Positions 33,838-41,993 of a stretch of 50,580 bases of DNA are shown in pieces. Origin of the DNA: Candidatus Kryptoniota bacterium. GTDB lineage: Bacteria > Bacteroidota > Ignavibacteria > Kryptoniales > JAKASW01. The notes below the pieces were generated by a model, which had not been told where the DNA came from, made no database searches, and saw only the letters and a list, made by a program, of their open reading frames with translations. Position numbers and translations under genes: made by a program. Location: the NCBI GenBank assembly GCA_024641705.1, contig JAHECO010000028.1, positions 1 to 50,580 on the forward strand. The letters are read 5' to 3'. How positions within the stretch are numbered: the stretch's first letter is position 1; each line of letters opens with the position of its first letter.

Positions 33838-36276
33838 TTATTTCATTAGCAGCATCTTTTTGGTTGCGTGGAAAGTCTTCCCGTTTGTTCCGATTGCCCG
33901 CAGAGTATAGAAATACACGCCACTTGAACATTGGTCCATGTCCAGATCGCGCTGGTAATTTCCTCCGCTCAAGTTCCCATAGTTGCGCTCAAGTACCTTC
34001 TGTCCCAATACGTTGAACACTTCAAGCGTCACCTTCGATGTCACCTTGATCTCGAACCTGATCGTGGTCGAAGGATTGAATGGGTTAGGATAATTCTGAG
34101 ATAAGCGGAATTCCTTGGGAGTATCACTGAGTCTATCTTTCACTCCGAGAATCGCGGCGGGCACAAAGTCCGTCGTATCGCGCGGCAATATCCGATAGCC
34201 ATCGTTGACCACGGTATCATCCGAAGAATATTGACTCAAGATGCCGATTATGTTAGCGGGATAATCGGGCTCTTTTGATCCATCGATGCCGGTATAAGGA
34301 TCAATATGTACATCTACTGAGTCTGCTCCGGTTCCCTGTTTGAAGTATAGGTCAGCGCCTAAGCTGGCGGCAGGCCAGGTTCCAGAAGATTTGTACAGGG
34401 TGTCTAGTTGGACAAGCTGTCCCTCGACCGTCTCCGCATTGGGGATGAGTTCTTTCGCGGAGAGCAGCTTCGGAGCCGGAAGAGATGCGTTGCGTTTCAG
34501 CCAACCGAAGTATGCCGAATCCAAGCCTAATGACATGATCTCTGTTAATCCTCTGCTTTGTGTTATCTTGCCGATCACAAACACGGAATCCCCGAAATTA
34601 ATGTCAGACATTGGGGCTCCGGGCGTGGCGATAGCTATGCCTCCGGTAGAATCCTGGATGTAATAAATCAAATTTGGCATGAACTTCTTTGGAGAAGTGA
34701 TGACACCGTATAGCATGAGCGTGTCGCCGATGACCGAATGGTCCGGAATGAGATCGTGATTGTCATCTCTTCTCGCCTCAGCGATAGTTACCGTCCTCGC
34801 AGCAGGAGTGGCGACGCCGAGATTACCTGAGCTATCGACGCGCTGTGCGTAGACATCCCAGTCCGTTCCGCTGCGATAGTCTTGCCACGCGGTGATCGCG
34901 CCGGCTGATTTGTCACTGACAATTGCGGGATAAGACTTGCCTGCGGGATACGTCTGGTTGCCGCTCGCTGTGCAGATTGAAGCTCCGTTTTGATGCCACT
35001 TAGCTGCGCCGTTTGAATCCAACCGCTGCGCATAGACATCACAATCACTTCCGCGACTATCTGACCACGCAATGATCGCGCCACCTCGCCCGTCGTTCGT
35101 TATGATGGGATTCACCACTTGATCTCCTGTCCCTATGCAAACTGCTGCGCCGTTTGCTGCCCACTGTGCTTCGCCGCTTGCATTGAGCCTTTGTGCGTAA
35201 ACGGAGGCGCCGTAATTAATCAAGTTTCGCCAGTCATGCCAAGTGATAATTGCGCCGCCGCTGCCTTCACCGATGACGGCGGGATAGAATTGCTCTTGAA
35301 CATCCGTGACGCACACGGGAATGCCGGTCGCACCCCACTGTGTCGAGCCGCCTGCATCGATGCGCTGTGCATAAATGTGATTGAGAGTATAGCTGCCTAC
35401 TTGTCGATCGTCCGCCCAGGTAATTATCGCGCCGCCGCCGCCGTCACCGGTCAACGCGGGTTCGGTCTGTGAAGCGGTTGCCGAGCAAACATCAACTCCG
35501 TTCGTGGTCCATTGTACCGCGCCGCTTCCACTAATTCGCTGTGCAAAGACATTCCAATCACTTCCGCGGCCGTCATCCCAGGCAACGATCGCCCCGCCGA
35601 GGCCGTCACTGCACATGACGGGGAAGTCGAGAGATTGCGTCGTACCGGAAAGAATGGCAACACCACTCGAGTCCCACTTTATGTTGCCGTCGGGATCGAT
35701 TCGCTGCGCGTATATATCGTGGTAGCCCTGACTGTTCTCCCGATAGTCATACCATGCAATGATCGCTCCGCCGGCTCCGTCGCCGACAATGATCGGGTAG
35801 TACTGGACATCCGCAGCATTACAGACCACGACTCCGTTTGAATCCCACAGCACGGTGCCGTCTGAATTGATCCTTTGGGCATAGATATCCCAGTCGCCGA
35901 TTTCCAAGTCGTCATCACGGCCGTCCATCCAAGTGATGATCGCTCCCCCTGCACCGTCACCGACGATAACCGGATATTCTTGTTGGCCGGTCGCTCTGCA
36001 AATTGCGACTCCATTCATGGTCCAAAGGACTTCGCCGTGCGCATTTATTCTCTGTGCGTAAATATCATCACCCGTTGTATCCCGGTTGTCTTCCCACGCG
36101 ATAATCGCTCCACCGGAGCCGTCGCTTACCGCGGCGGGAACGGCCTGGTCGCCTGGCCCCGTGCAGATTGGATTGTTCACTGACGGATCTGTTGACCACT
36201 GCGCCTCAGAAGTAGACGTAAGCAACGATACCGCTGCAAAAGCAAGTGACCAAATCAAAAGGTTGACTTTCTTCAT
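33838..36276 (-). CDS. Repeat-rich secreted protein with OB-like domain and T9SS sorting signal
   Basis: 812 aa from ATG 36276, set by AAAGGAGAT about 8 nt upstream. Signal peptide ends TSEAQW. Residues 20-490 hold seven full repeats plus a partial one, each about 60 aa, ending in the pattern DxYAQRIxxxGxxxWxxNGxxxC and containing GDGxGGAIIxWxDxR, so a repetitive beta structure (propeller-like) is expected. Next comes an OB-like domain (about 505-700), then the C-terminal type A T9SS domain with LSQNYPNPFNPSTTIRFE and the final KKMLLMK. The protein should be exported through the outer membrane. It lies 14 nt downstream of the OmpA-like gene, so both probably share a transcript. The role of the repeats is unknown. 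Confidence 0.9.
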   Translation of the reverse strand: MKKVNLLIWSLAFAAVSLLTSTSEAQWSTDPSVNNPICTGPGDQAVPAAVSDGSGGAIIAWEDNRDTTGDDIYAQRINAHGEVLWTMNGVAICRATGQQEYPVIVGDGAGGAIITWMDGRDDDLEIGDWDIYAQRINSDGTVLWDSNGVVVCNAADVQYYPIIVGDGAGGAIIAWYDYRENSQGYHDIYAQRIDPDGNIKWDSSGVAILSGTTQSLDFPVMCSDGLGGAIVAWDDGRGSDWNVFAQRISGSGAVQWTTNGVDVCSATASQTEPALTGDGGGGAIITWADDRQVGSYTLNHIYAQRIDAGGSTQWGATGIPVCVTDVQEQFYPAVIGEGSGGAIITWHDWRNLINYGASVYAQRLNASGEAQWAANGAAVCIGTGDQVVNPIITNDGRGGAIIAWSDSRGSDCDVYAQRLDSNGAAKWHQNGASICTASGNQTYPAGKSYPAIVSDKSAGAITAWQDYRSGTDWDVYAQRVDSSGNLGVATPAARTVTIAEARRDDNHDLIPDHSVIGDTLMLYGVITSPKKFMPNLIYYIQDSTGGIAIATPGAPMSDINFGDSVFVIGKITQSRGLTEIMSLGLDSAYFGWLKRNASLPAPKLLSAKELIPNAETVEGQLVQLDTLYKSSGTWPAASLGADLYFKQGTGADSVDVHIDPYTGIDGSKEPDYPANIIGILSQYSSDDTVVNDGYRILPRDTTDFVPAAILGVKDRLSDTPKEFRLSQNYPNPFNPSTTIRFEIKVTSKVTLEVFNVLGQKVLERNYGNLSGGNYQRDLDMDQCSSGVYFYTLRAIGTNGKTFHATKKMLLMK

Positions 36277-36290
36277 TGAATCATCTCCTT

Positions 36291-37217
36291 TCACTGCTTT
36301 ACCAGTTCGACTCGACGGTTCTTTGCGCGGCCATCGTCGGTCTCATTAGAAGCGACCGGAGACAATGGTCCCACGCCGTAAGCCTTCAACTGATTCGGAT
36401 CAACTCTATGTGTCGAAACGAGCACTTTGACTACAGCGTCAGCTCGATCCTGTGAGAGCTTCATGTTGTAAGCCAATTCCCCGACATTGTCGGTATGGCC
36501 AACGACATAAAGCTTGAGTCCGGGATTCTTCTCGAGGAGTCTGGCAATCTCCTTCAAGGTTTGATCCGATTCCGGCTTGACGTCCGACTTGCCGGTATCG
36601 AAGTAAATACCATAAATGGCAACGTGACCTGATTTCGCTATGTCGTTCGCCAGTGCTTCGGCGTTGATCGTGACCAGCCCGGTTTCCATCGGCTTTGTCT
36701 CAATTATGTCCAGCTCGTTCTGCGACTGCCCACCATTTCCGCCGGTCACAAAGAGTGCCACATAAACATCGCCCTCCGGACGGGATAGTTGCGCGGAAAG
36801 AAATCGATACTGATCGCGGTCACCACCGCCCATATCGTATATCATATCGAACCCATCACCGAGTTCATTTTCACCTTTTCCAGAATAAAGGATCTTGAAG
36901 CCGGCGTTCTTCAAAGCCATTTCATAGTTGTGATAGACTTCAAATATAGACCGGCCCTCAGGTGTTGTATAAGCAATGCGAGTCGTCTTACCTTCGACTT
37001 TCCGACTCTTCTGGAAATCCTGTCCCTGAAGCTTACCTAGCGGAAGAACGTACTCGTCAAACTCCTTCGCATCGTAACGGTAAATCACCGATCCCGGGTA
37101 GCGCGAGATCAATGGATGATCCTTGCTCCCTTCGAGATCGGTTTGCGCAAACGACAAGTGTGCCGACAACGGGAGGATCATCAATATGAGCAGTGATGTA
37201 ATATTCTTGACATTCAT
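36291..37217 (-). CDS. DUF4892/OmpA-like peptidoglycan-associated protein
   Basis: 308 aa. The signal peptide MNVKNITSLLILMILPLSAHLSFAQ is followed by a DUF4892-like domain (SKDHPLISRYPGSVIYRYDAKEFDEYVLPLG... and FEVYHNYEMALKNAGFKILY, about 30-180) and a C-terminal OmpA-type domain (about 195-308). The latter carries the peptidoglycan-binding pattern YFDTGKSDVKPES, VVGHTDNVG, LSQDRADAV and RVELVKQ. It probably anchors the outer membrane to the cell wall, with the DUF4892 part exposed. The spacing to the downstream T9SS cargo is 14 nt, so the two are likely expressed together; this could be an export or surface-attachment pair, but that is inference. Confidence 0.92.
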   Translation of the reverse strand: MNVKNITSLLILMILPLSAHLSFAQTDLEGSKDHPLISRYPGSVIYRYDAKEFDEYVLPLGKLQGQDFQKSRKVEGKTTRIAYTTPEGRSIFEVYHNYEMALKNAGFKILYSGKGENELGDGFDMIYDMGGGDRDQYRFLSAQLSRPEGDVYVALFVTGGNGGQSQNELDIIETKPMETGLVTINAEALANDIAKSGHVAIYGIYFDTGKSDVKPESDQTLKEIARLLEKNPGLKLYVVGHTDNVGELAYNMKLSQDRADAVVKVLVSTHRVDPNQLKAYGVGPLSPVASNETDDGRAKNRRVELVKQ

Positions 37218-37299
37218 AATAATTGGCCTTTCTTTTATTGTTACTCGAGAGCGACCATCACATTCAGAGTGTTCAGTGATCAGGTCGCCCTAAAACATT

Positions 37300-37331
37300 T
37301 CATCATTGCACCGTTCCATCATTCCATGTCT
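37300..37331. repeat. Octamer-periodic array, locus 4 (weak)
   Basis: Units TCATCATT, GCACCGTT, CCATCATT and CCATGTCT from 37300 keep the 8-nt period. The array ends 2 nt before the stop of the delta-60 gene and lies in the 116-nt gap to the OmpA-like gene. It is the most degenerate of the four arrays. Confidence 0.55.
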
Positions 37332-37333
37332 TC

Positions 37334-39043
37334 TCATTTCACCAGCATGAGTTTCTTCACTGATGTAAATGCCTTTCCACCATCACCCGCAGCACTGATT
37401 CGATAGAAGTAAACTCCACTCGGCAGGTTGCTCGCATCGAACCTAACTTCATATCTTCCTATCTTCTCACGTTCGTTGACTAGCGTCCTCACTTCCCTCC
37501 CTAGTACATCGTACACCTTCAAAGTGACGTGGCTGGTCATTGGGATCTGATAATTGATCGTTGTAGTCGGGTTGAACGGATTGGGGTAATTCTGAAACAG
37601 CTCACAAGTTTCCGGATCAATCGCACCGCGATTTCTAACGCTCAGCGGACGCTTTGCACTATCCGGCAGAAATCGAGCAGCAGCAAAAGCATTATTCTCG
37701 GATGTCCCATCCCATGAATAACCCGCCAGGATAATCTTTCCGTTAGGTTGTATGGCAATACCATAGGCTCTATCATCTGCGTTGGTCCCACCAGCTATGA
37801 AGGCCCTTGCGGAGCCGTTCGTCGCGAACGAACTGTCTATTATCCCGTTGGGATCGAAACGTTCAACCGCGAAAGCATAGGTACCGGGGCCTGAAGCATC
37901 ATACGAACTGCCGCCAATCACGATTTTTCCATCGGATTGTATCGCGACTGACCGGCCCTCATCGTAATCGCCGCTTCCGCCACTTATGTAACTTCTCGCA
38001 GACCCATTTATGCCGAAAGAGTTGTCATTTGTTCCGTCGGAATTGAAACGTGCTATCGCAAATGCTACCGTGCGATTATAGAACGAGTAGCCTGCAACTA
38101 TGATCTTACCGTCTGGCTGTACCACGACAGAGTAGCCGCCGTCGTGGTAGCTGCCTCCGCTGCTGATGAAGGTTCTTGTCGAACCATTTGAGCCAAAAGC
38201 ACTGTCGAGCGTACCATTGGAATTGAAGCAAGCTACCGCGAAAGCACGATTGCCCGAAATATCAGGGGAACTGCCCGCGACGACAATTTTGCCGTCGGCT
38301 TGAATAGCGACAGAATAGCCCTCATCCTCCCCGGATGGATCTCCGCCGCTGATGTGTGTTCGAGCCGTACCGTTTGTGCCGAACGACCCGTCCAGTGTTC
38401 CGTCCGAGTTGAAGCGTGCGAGCGCAAACGAGGATGTGTACACGTCATCATGAGAGAAACCCGCAACGACGATCTTACCGTCTGCCTGCAGAGCGGCGGA
38501 ATAACCTTCATCATCCGTACTATCCCCACCGGTGATGTACGTTCTGACCGTGCCATTTTCACCGAAAGTGTTGTCTAACGCCCCATTGAAATTGAACCTG
38601 GCGACGGCGAACCCGGCATTGTCCGATCCATCCATAGAGAGGCCCGCGACGACAATTTTTCCGTCGGGCTGCAGAATAACCGAGTTGCCCCAGTCTTTTA
38701 CACTTGCTCCGCCCGCGATGTGAGTTCTGGAGGTACCACCCGTGCCGAATGAGTTGTCTATTTTCCCGGTGGAATCAAGTCTGGCAATTCCGAAGGCGGT
38801 ATAGATCGAGTTGTCAAGAGAATATCCCGCCACAATAATCTTGCCGTCCGGTTCAATTACAGCAGAAGTGCCGAAGTCCTGCGTACTATCTCCGCCGCTG
38901 ATGAAGAATCTTGCGGAGCCGTTCGTACCGAAAGTGGTATCGAGGGCGGCAACACTTTGGGCTCTCACGGGCTGGAATGCTGGGGAAATCAGTACCAACA
39001 TGGTTGTGAGCACTACTGAAACCGACAGTTTGGATTTTTTCAT
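37334..39043 (-). CDS. Delta-60-repeat beta-propeller-like protein with T9SS sorting signal
   Basis: 569 aa from ATG 39043 (MKKSKLSVSVV), with GAAGGA about 8 nt upstream; an earlier in-frame Met gives a worse site. The signal peptide ends FQPVRAQ. Seven tandem units of roughly 68 aa each contain the delta-60 core LDxxFGxNGxxRTxISGG...DGYSVAxQxDGKIVVAGxSxDxxxxxFAVARFNxDG, a repeat assigned to delta-60/DUF5122 and predicted to form a propeller. The C-terminal type A T9SS signal contains ELFQNYPNPFNPTTTINY and ends KKLMLVK. It is therefore a secreted or surface-exposed protein; no catalytic residue is evident. The upstream 200 nt carry a perfect 9-bp inverted repeat that could be regulatory. Confidence 0.92.
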   Translation of the reverse strand: MKKSKLSVSVVLTTMLVLISPAFQPVRAQSVAALDTTFGTNGSARFFISGGDSTQDFGTSAVIEPDGKIIVAGYSLDNSIYTAFGIARLDSTGKIDNSFGTGGTSRTHIAGGASVKDWGNSVILQPDGKIVVAGLSMDGSDNAGFAVARFNFNGALDNTFGENGTVRTYITGGDSTDDEGYSAALQADGKIVVAGFSHDDVYTSSFALARFNSDGTLDGSFGTNGTARTHISGGDPSGEDEGYSVAIQADGKIVVAGSSPDISGNRAFAVACFNSNGTLDSAFGSNGSTRTFISSGGSYHDGGYSVVVQPDGKIIVAGYSFYNRTVAFAIARFNSDGTNDNSFGINGSARSYISGGSGDYDEGRSVAIQSDGKIVIGGSSYDASGPGTYAFAVERFDPNGIIDSSFATNGSARAFIAGGTNADDRAYGIAIQPNGKIILAGYSWDGTSENNAFAAARFLPDSAKRPLSVRNRGAIDPETCELFQNYPNPFNPTTTINYQIPMTSHVTLKVYDVLGREVRTLVNEREKIGRYEVRFDASNLPSGVYFYRISAAGDGGKAFTSVKKLMLVK

Positions 39044-39169
39044 TTCAGAATCCTTCATTTGTTTCGTCTTTTGGTGATAAGCGTTCTTTATGTTTCTCGT
39101 GAAAGTTCCAAAAATTCTGGCAAGGCTTGTGAACGGTCGGAATGCGAGATGGCTGGTGGTAATCTGCAG

Positions 39170-39196
39170 TTGATGATCCGGAAAAGAGATCATCAA
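39170..39196. promoter_or_regulatory. Perfect 9-bp inverted repeat upstream of the delta-60 gene
   Basis: TTGATGATC (39170-39178) and GATCATCAA (39188-39196) are separated by 9 nt, about 130 nt before the delta-60 start on the minus strand. No T-run follows, so an operator or mRNA hairpin is likelier than a terminator. No matching -35/-10 pair was identified. Confidence 0.4.
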
Positions 39197-39244
39197 TAAT
39201 TGGAAAGGCCGATCCTGGATCGAAAAGGCTGAAGAGAGAATTAA

Positions 39245-39748
39245 TCATAGCAAACGGCTGTAAAGGATGAGCTTAACGAAGATGCATGTGGGGATATGAG
39301 TACCGCTGAGTCTAGCGCAGTCGGGGCTTGCCGCGAGTCCCCTTCGGATGTCGGCATTAATTCCATTCTTAGAGATACGCCGTACCCCAGCCGCTGAGCA
39401 TTTAGCACCTGAGAGGTTGTGTCTCCTTGTCATGAGAGCCATCCTGTGAGTTGCGGGAGAGGATACGAGAATAAGAGTGAAGGGAAGGCTATGGTCGCTC
39501 ATTGCTCTCGGCATTCCGCGGTCTAAGACTATGGAGGGCGGCTTGGATCCTGACTTACTTATCTCTACATGGCTATGCATCGTGGAGCCGGAGTAATCGT
39601 CAGTCAACCAGGCTGTGTCGACGGCCATCCAGCCATTGACTGTCATGTTAGTCCGGTCCTCATAGTCAACATTCAGATTTGCCTGTGCCACGGCAGGGCA
39701 AGGCAAGAGGGCTGCATAGATGATGACGGCGGCCGCATTCAATTTCAT
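39245..39748 (-). CDS. Hypothetical protein with signal peptide, probably broken after residue 70
   Basis: 167 aa. The first 22 residues (MKLNAAAVIIYAALLPCPAVAQ) look like a real signal peptide, and the next stretch NLNVDYEDRTNMTVNGWMAVDTAWLTDDYSGSTMHSHVEISKSG is plausible protein. After about residue 70 the composition turns to Arg/Ser/Pro-rich, non-repetitive sequence (RMALMTRRHNLSGAKCSAAGVRR) typical of out-of-frame reading. I recognise no family. Its start overlaps the end of the truncated ISL3 transposase by 4 nt, so the two sequences probably were joined by a rearrangement. Treat it as a likely gene remnant. Confidence 0.4.
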   Translation of the reverse strand: MKLNAAAVIIYAALLPCPAVAQANLNVDYEDRTNMTVNGWMAVDTAWLTDDYSGSTMHSHVEISKSGSKPPSIVLDRGMPRAMSDHSLPFTLILVSSPATHRMALMTRRHNLSGAKCSAAGVRRISKNGINADIRRGLAASPDCARLSGTHIPTCIFVKLILYSRLL

Positions 39749-40221
39749 CTTCGATTGTACCGAGTTGTTGTGTTAAGTTTCAGTACGTTCGTCTGAATTC
39801 CCTTGACTGTGTTCCAGCTCATGCCAAGGTTTGCCGCCACATCCGTTACCGTCATGCTTCTTAAGAGATCGTTTATATACTTCTCCAAACAATGTGTGTA
39901 GCTTTTCTTCGGGTCTGCGTAGCTCAGCCTCTCCTGGCGAACCAGCCCGCAGGCTTTACATTCCAGGCGCTGTACCTGAGCCACCAGATGCACCGCGTTC
40001 AACCCGATCGGATTGGTCAGGAAGGACCTTTCTGTGTATCCTTTTCTCAACACTTCCTTGCTTCCGCATCCGCTGCATTTCAGCGACTTATCTTTTGTTC
40101 GAACATAAATGTCAATTCTCCCCTGGTCGTATTTGACTTTGAGTATCTGCTGGTCCTTGATCCCAAATCCGTGGCGAAGAATGGTGTCATCCATCTGCAA
40201 TCTTTTCGCCTGAGTTCTCAA
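39745..40221 (-). pseudogene. Truncated ISL3-family transposase, N-terminal part
   Basis: 158 aa of an ISL3 transposase: N-terminal GFGIKDQQILKV, a zinc finger with cysteine pairs CSGCG and CKACG (with HLVAQVQRLECK between), and the helix-turn-helix MTVTDVAANLGMSWNTVKGIQ. Full ISL3 transposases are about 400-440 aa with a DDE catalytic domain, which is missing: homology stops at IQTNVLKL and the frame closes within 20 residues. The best start is ATG 40194 (MDDTILRHG). With no DDE domain it cannot transpose. I could not find its terminal inverted repeats; the downstream end is replaced by the unrelated sequence of 39245-39748. Confidence 0.85.
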
Positions 40222-40363
40222 GAGTACGCATATTTATGAAGCATATTCGGAATCAAAGATATGCACACCTGAGGTCGATGTATTGGAAAAAAACGCCAGG
40301 TAGTGACCGCGGCACTGTTCCTGGATGGTCTGTTAACGGGGGTCACAAAGGCGGGAAGATTCT

Positions 40364-40486
40364 AAATCCCAAGCACCAAGCCCTAAACAAATTCTAGGCT
40401 TCGAAATTCTCAACGAAGTCAGAACGGGGTCGGAATTCTCGTAATCTGAATCTGTTTAGAAGTTAGGAACTAGTGCTCAGGGTTTC
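40364..40486. repeat. Dispersed-type imperfect inverted repeat
   Basis: The left arm starts AAATCCCAAGCACCAAG, followed by CCCTAAACAAATTC. The right arm, in reverse complement, reads AAACCCTGAGCACTAG, then CCTAA and AAACAGATTC, with matching GAATTC-type ends near the middle. The arms thus pair imperfectly over about 45-50 nt each. I recognise this AAATCCnAAGCACnAA...CCTAAACAAATTC wording as a repeat common between genes in many environmental bacterial genomes. It starts just 2 nt after the stop of the AraC-type gene. The remaining 140 nt of the gap (40222-40363) show nothing. Confidence 0.65.
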
Positions 40487-40488
40487 TA

Positions 40489-41469
40489 TTAGATGAGGCC
40501 CTTACCTTTCTCTTCACTCTCGATCGTCTCCTCCATAAGCTCTGCATAGGATGAAGGCATGACCACCGTGGGTTTTAGGATAAAAAGTCCGGTCCTGAAC
40601 TTCACGACGCTTTTTCCTTTTTCCTGTAAAAACCTCTCCGGTGAGAACGTGGTCGCTGTCTTGAATTCATCAATCAAATGCGCCTGGTCATAATAACCGT
40701 AAGCTTGTGCAAGTTCACACCAGTCAACCGTGTTGACTGAAAGCATTCTGTTCAGCACCCCTTTGAATCTAACAACTCTGGAAAACTCCTTCGGGGTGAG
40801 ACCAGCGTGATTTATGAACTGACGTTCCAACGTCCGTTTTGGAATGTTCAGCTCCCTTAGAATATTCCATACCCTTGATTTCCCTTGACATTTCAGTATC
40901 AGGCCAACGGCTGCAATTGTATTATTGATACCTCGTTCCTGCTGCTTTACTCTTATTTTTCGTAGGAAGAACTTGTCCACTATCTCTATTCTCTGTGCCA
41001 TCGAAACACAATTGTTCACGCGGTCTTCGAGTTCTCTTCCTTCTTGTCCCAACACTTCACCTGTTTCAAAGTAGGTATTCCTCAACTCCCCTTCCTGTAT
41101 GTCAAAAAGCCTGTAGAAGCCTCCTGGCCTGAACTTCACGTGTATCTCCTTGCAAACCCTCTTGAAGCCGTCGACGCGAAGGAGCGTCTGCATATTACGC
41201 TCTCCGGTTATGAAGCCCCGCACCTCACCCTTCCTGTTGCTGATCTGCAATCGAAAGGAAGTGTCGTGGTAACATAAATGTATCTCGACACCTCCGGCAG
41301 GCATCATTATTACCTGATGGGGCATGTATGGGCCGGGAAAATTTTCAAGTAAGGCCTCTTCGCCGTAATAGAAGTCGATGTACTCCCTCAAAGCTGGAGC
41401 CGGTTGTCTTATGAAGGTTGTGAGGGCTGATCCCCTGTATTCGTCCGATGCTGGTCCGGGCTGTTCCAT
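40489..41469 (-). CDS. AraC-family transcriptional regulator
   Basis: 326 aa from ATG 41469, chosen because AAGGGA stands about 7 nt upstream; an earlier ATG at 41502 has no such site. The N-terminal part (about 20-190) resembles the DUF6597-type ligand-binding-like domain common in Bacteroidota AraC proteins, with PAPALREYIDFYYGEE and VKFRPGGFYRLFDI. The C-terminal AraC helix-turn-helix (about 200-300) includes LRELNIPKRTLERQFINHAGLTPKEFSRVVRFKGVLNRM and YDQAHLIDEFKTATTFSPERFL, the second helix-turn-helix with the family DQAHFIDEFK signature. It should bind DNA as a regulator; no target next to it is obvious. It is divergent from the SppA-fusion gene, with 524 nt between, which could be its target. 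Confidence 0.92.
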   Translation of the reverse strand: MEQPGPASDEYRGSALTTFIRQPAPALREYIDFYYGEEALLENFPGPYMPHQVIMMPAGGVEIHLCYHDTSFRLQISNRKGEVRGFITGERNMQTLLRVDGFKRVCKEIHVKFRPGGFYRLFDIQEGELRNTYFETGEVLGQEGRELEDRVNNCVSMAQRIEIVDKFFLRKIRVKQQERGINNTIAAVGLILKCQGKSRVWNILRELNIPKRTLERQFINHAGLTPKEFSRVVRFKGVLNRMLSVNTVDWCELAQAYGYYDQAHLIDEFKTATTFSPERFLQEKGKSVVKFRTGLFILKPTVVMPSSYAELMEETIESEEKGKGLI

Positions 41470-41993
41470 GGTTGGTCCCTTCACTAAAAGCGAGCTGCAC
41501 ACGCAAACACTTTAGGACACAGACGAGAACTCTCGCCTCAAAACTTCTGCTCTTCTGTTCTGGACAGATTTTGAATGTGGATATCAGAGAGTCGTGTTTG
41601 TCCACGCTTATGGCCGAACTGTGACTCTCCTGCCACAACTGCGTAGCGAGTCGTCGTTATGCCGCGCACGCCGTTCCGCCATAGCTAACACGCTTACAAT
41701 AAATTTTGCTCTTCTTTACGAGAGATTCAATAGTTGATCATGCAGCAGCCGGCCGACGGGATAAATTAGAGGGGAAGCCGCCGAAATACGATTTTGTCGG
41801 AATTTGCCGCTAAAACCGCCGAGCGTACCGATGGTAGGAAAGGGTATGCATAATAGTTTTCAATACACAAGATCACAGTCGGCTCCAGAATATCAACCGT
41901 CTTTCCTCTTTCCTTCGCAAGGTTAATTCTTCCGGCAATCTTGGAAAAAGATGTTCAAACTAATATGTTATATCTGTTGTCGGGAGGAAGAAA
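41470..41993. other. Divergent intergenic region between AraC-type gene and SppA fusion
   Basis: About 520 nt without a convincing gene. The right end carries a good promoter for the SppA fusion (41941-41969) and a GGGAGGAAG ribosome binding site before 41994. Apart from that I see no coding sequence, terminator or repeat of note; the middle is mixed AT-rich sequence. It is long enough to hold an AraC-type operator, but I could not identify paired half-sites. Confidence 0.4.
41941..41969 (+). promoter_or_regulatory. Probable promoter of the SppA-fusion gene
   Basis: TTGGAA (41941-41946), 17 nt, then TATGTT (41964-41969), about 25 nt before the ATG, with GGGAGGAAG between. Spacing is ideal and both boxes are close to consensus. 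TTATAT at 41968 is an alternative -10. Confidence 0.45.

Noticed and set aside
39245-40221. Complete insertion sequence
   Set aside because: The transposase lacks its catalytic domain, and no terminal inverted repeats or target duplication could be found.
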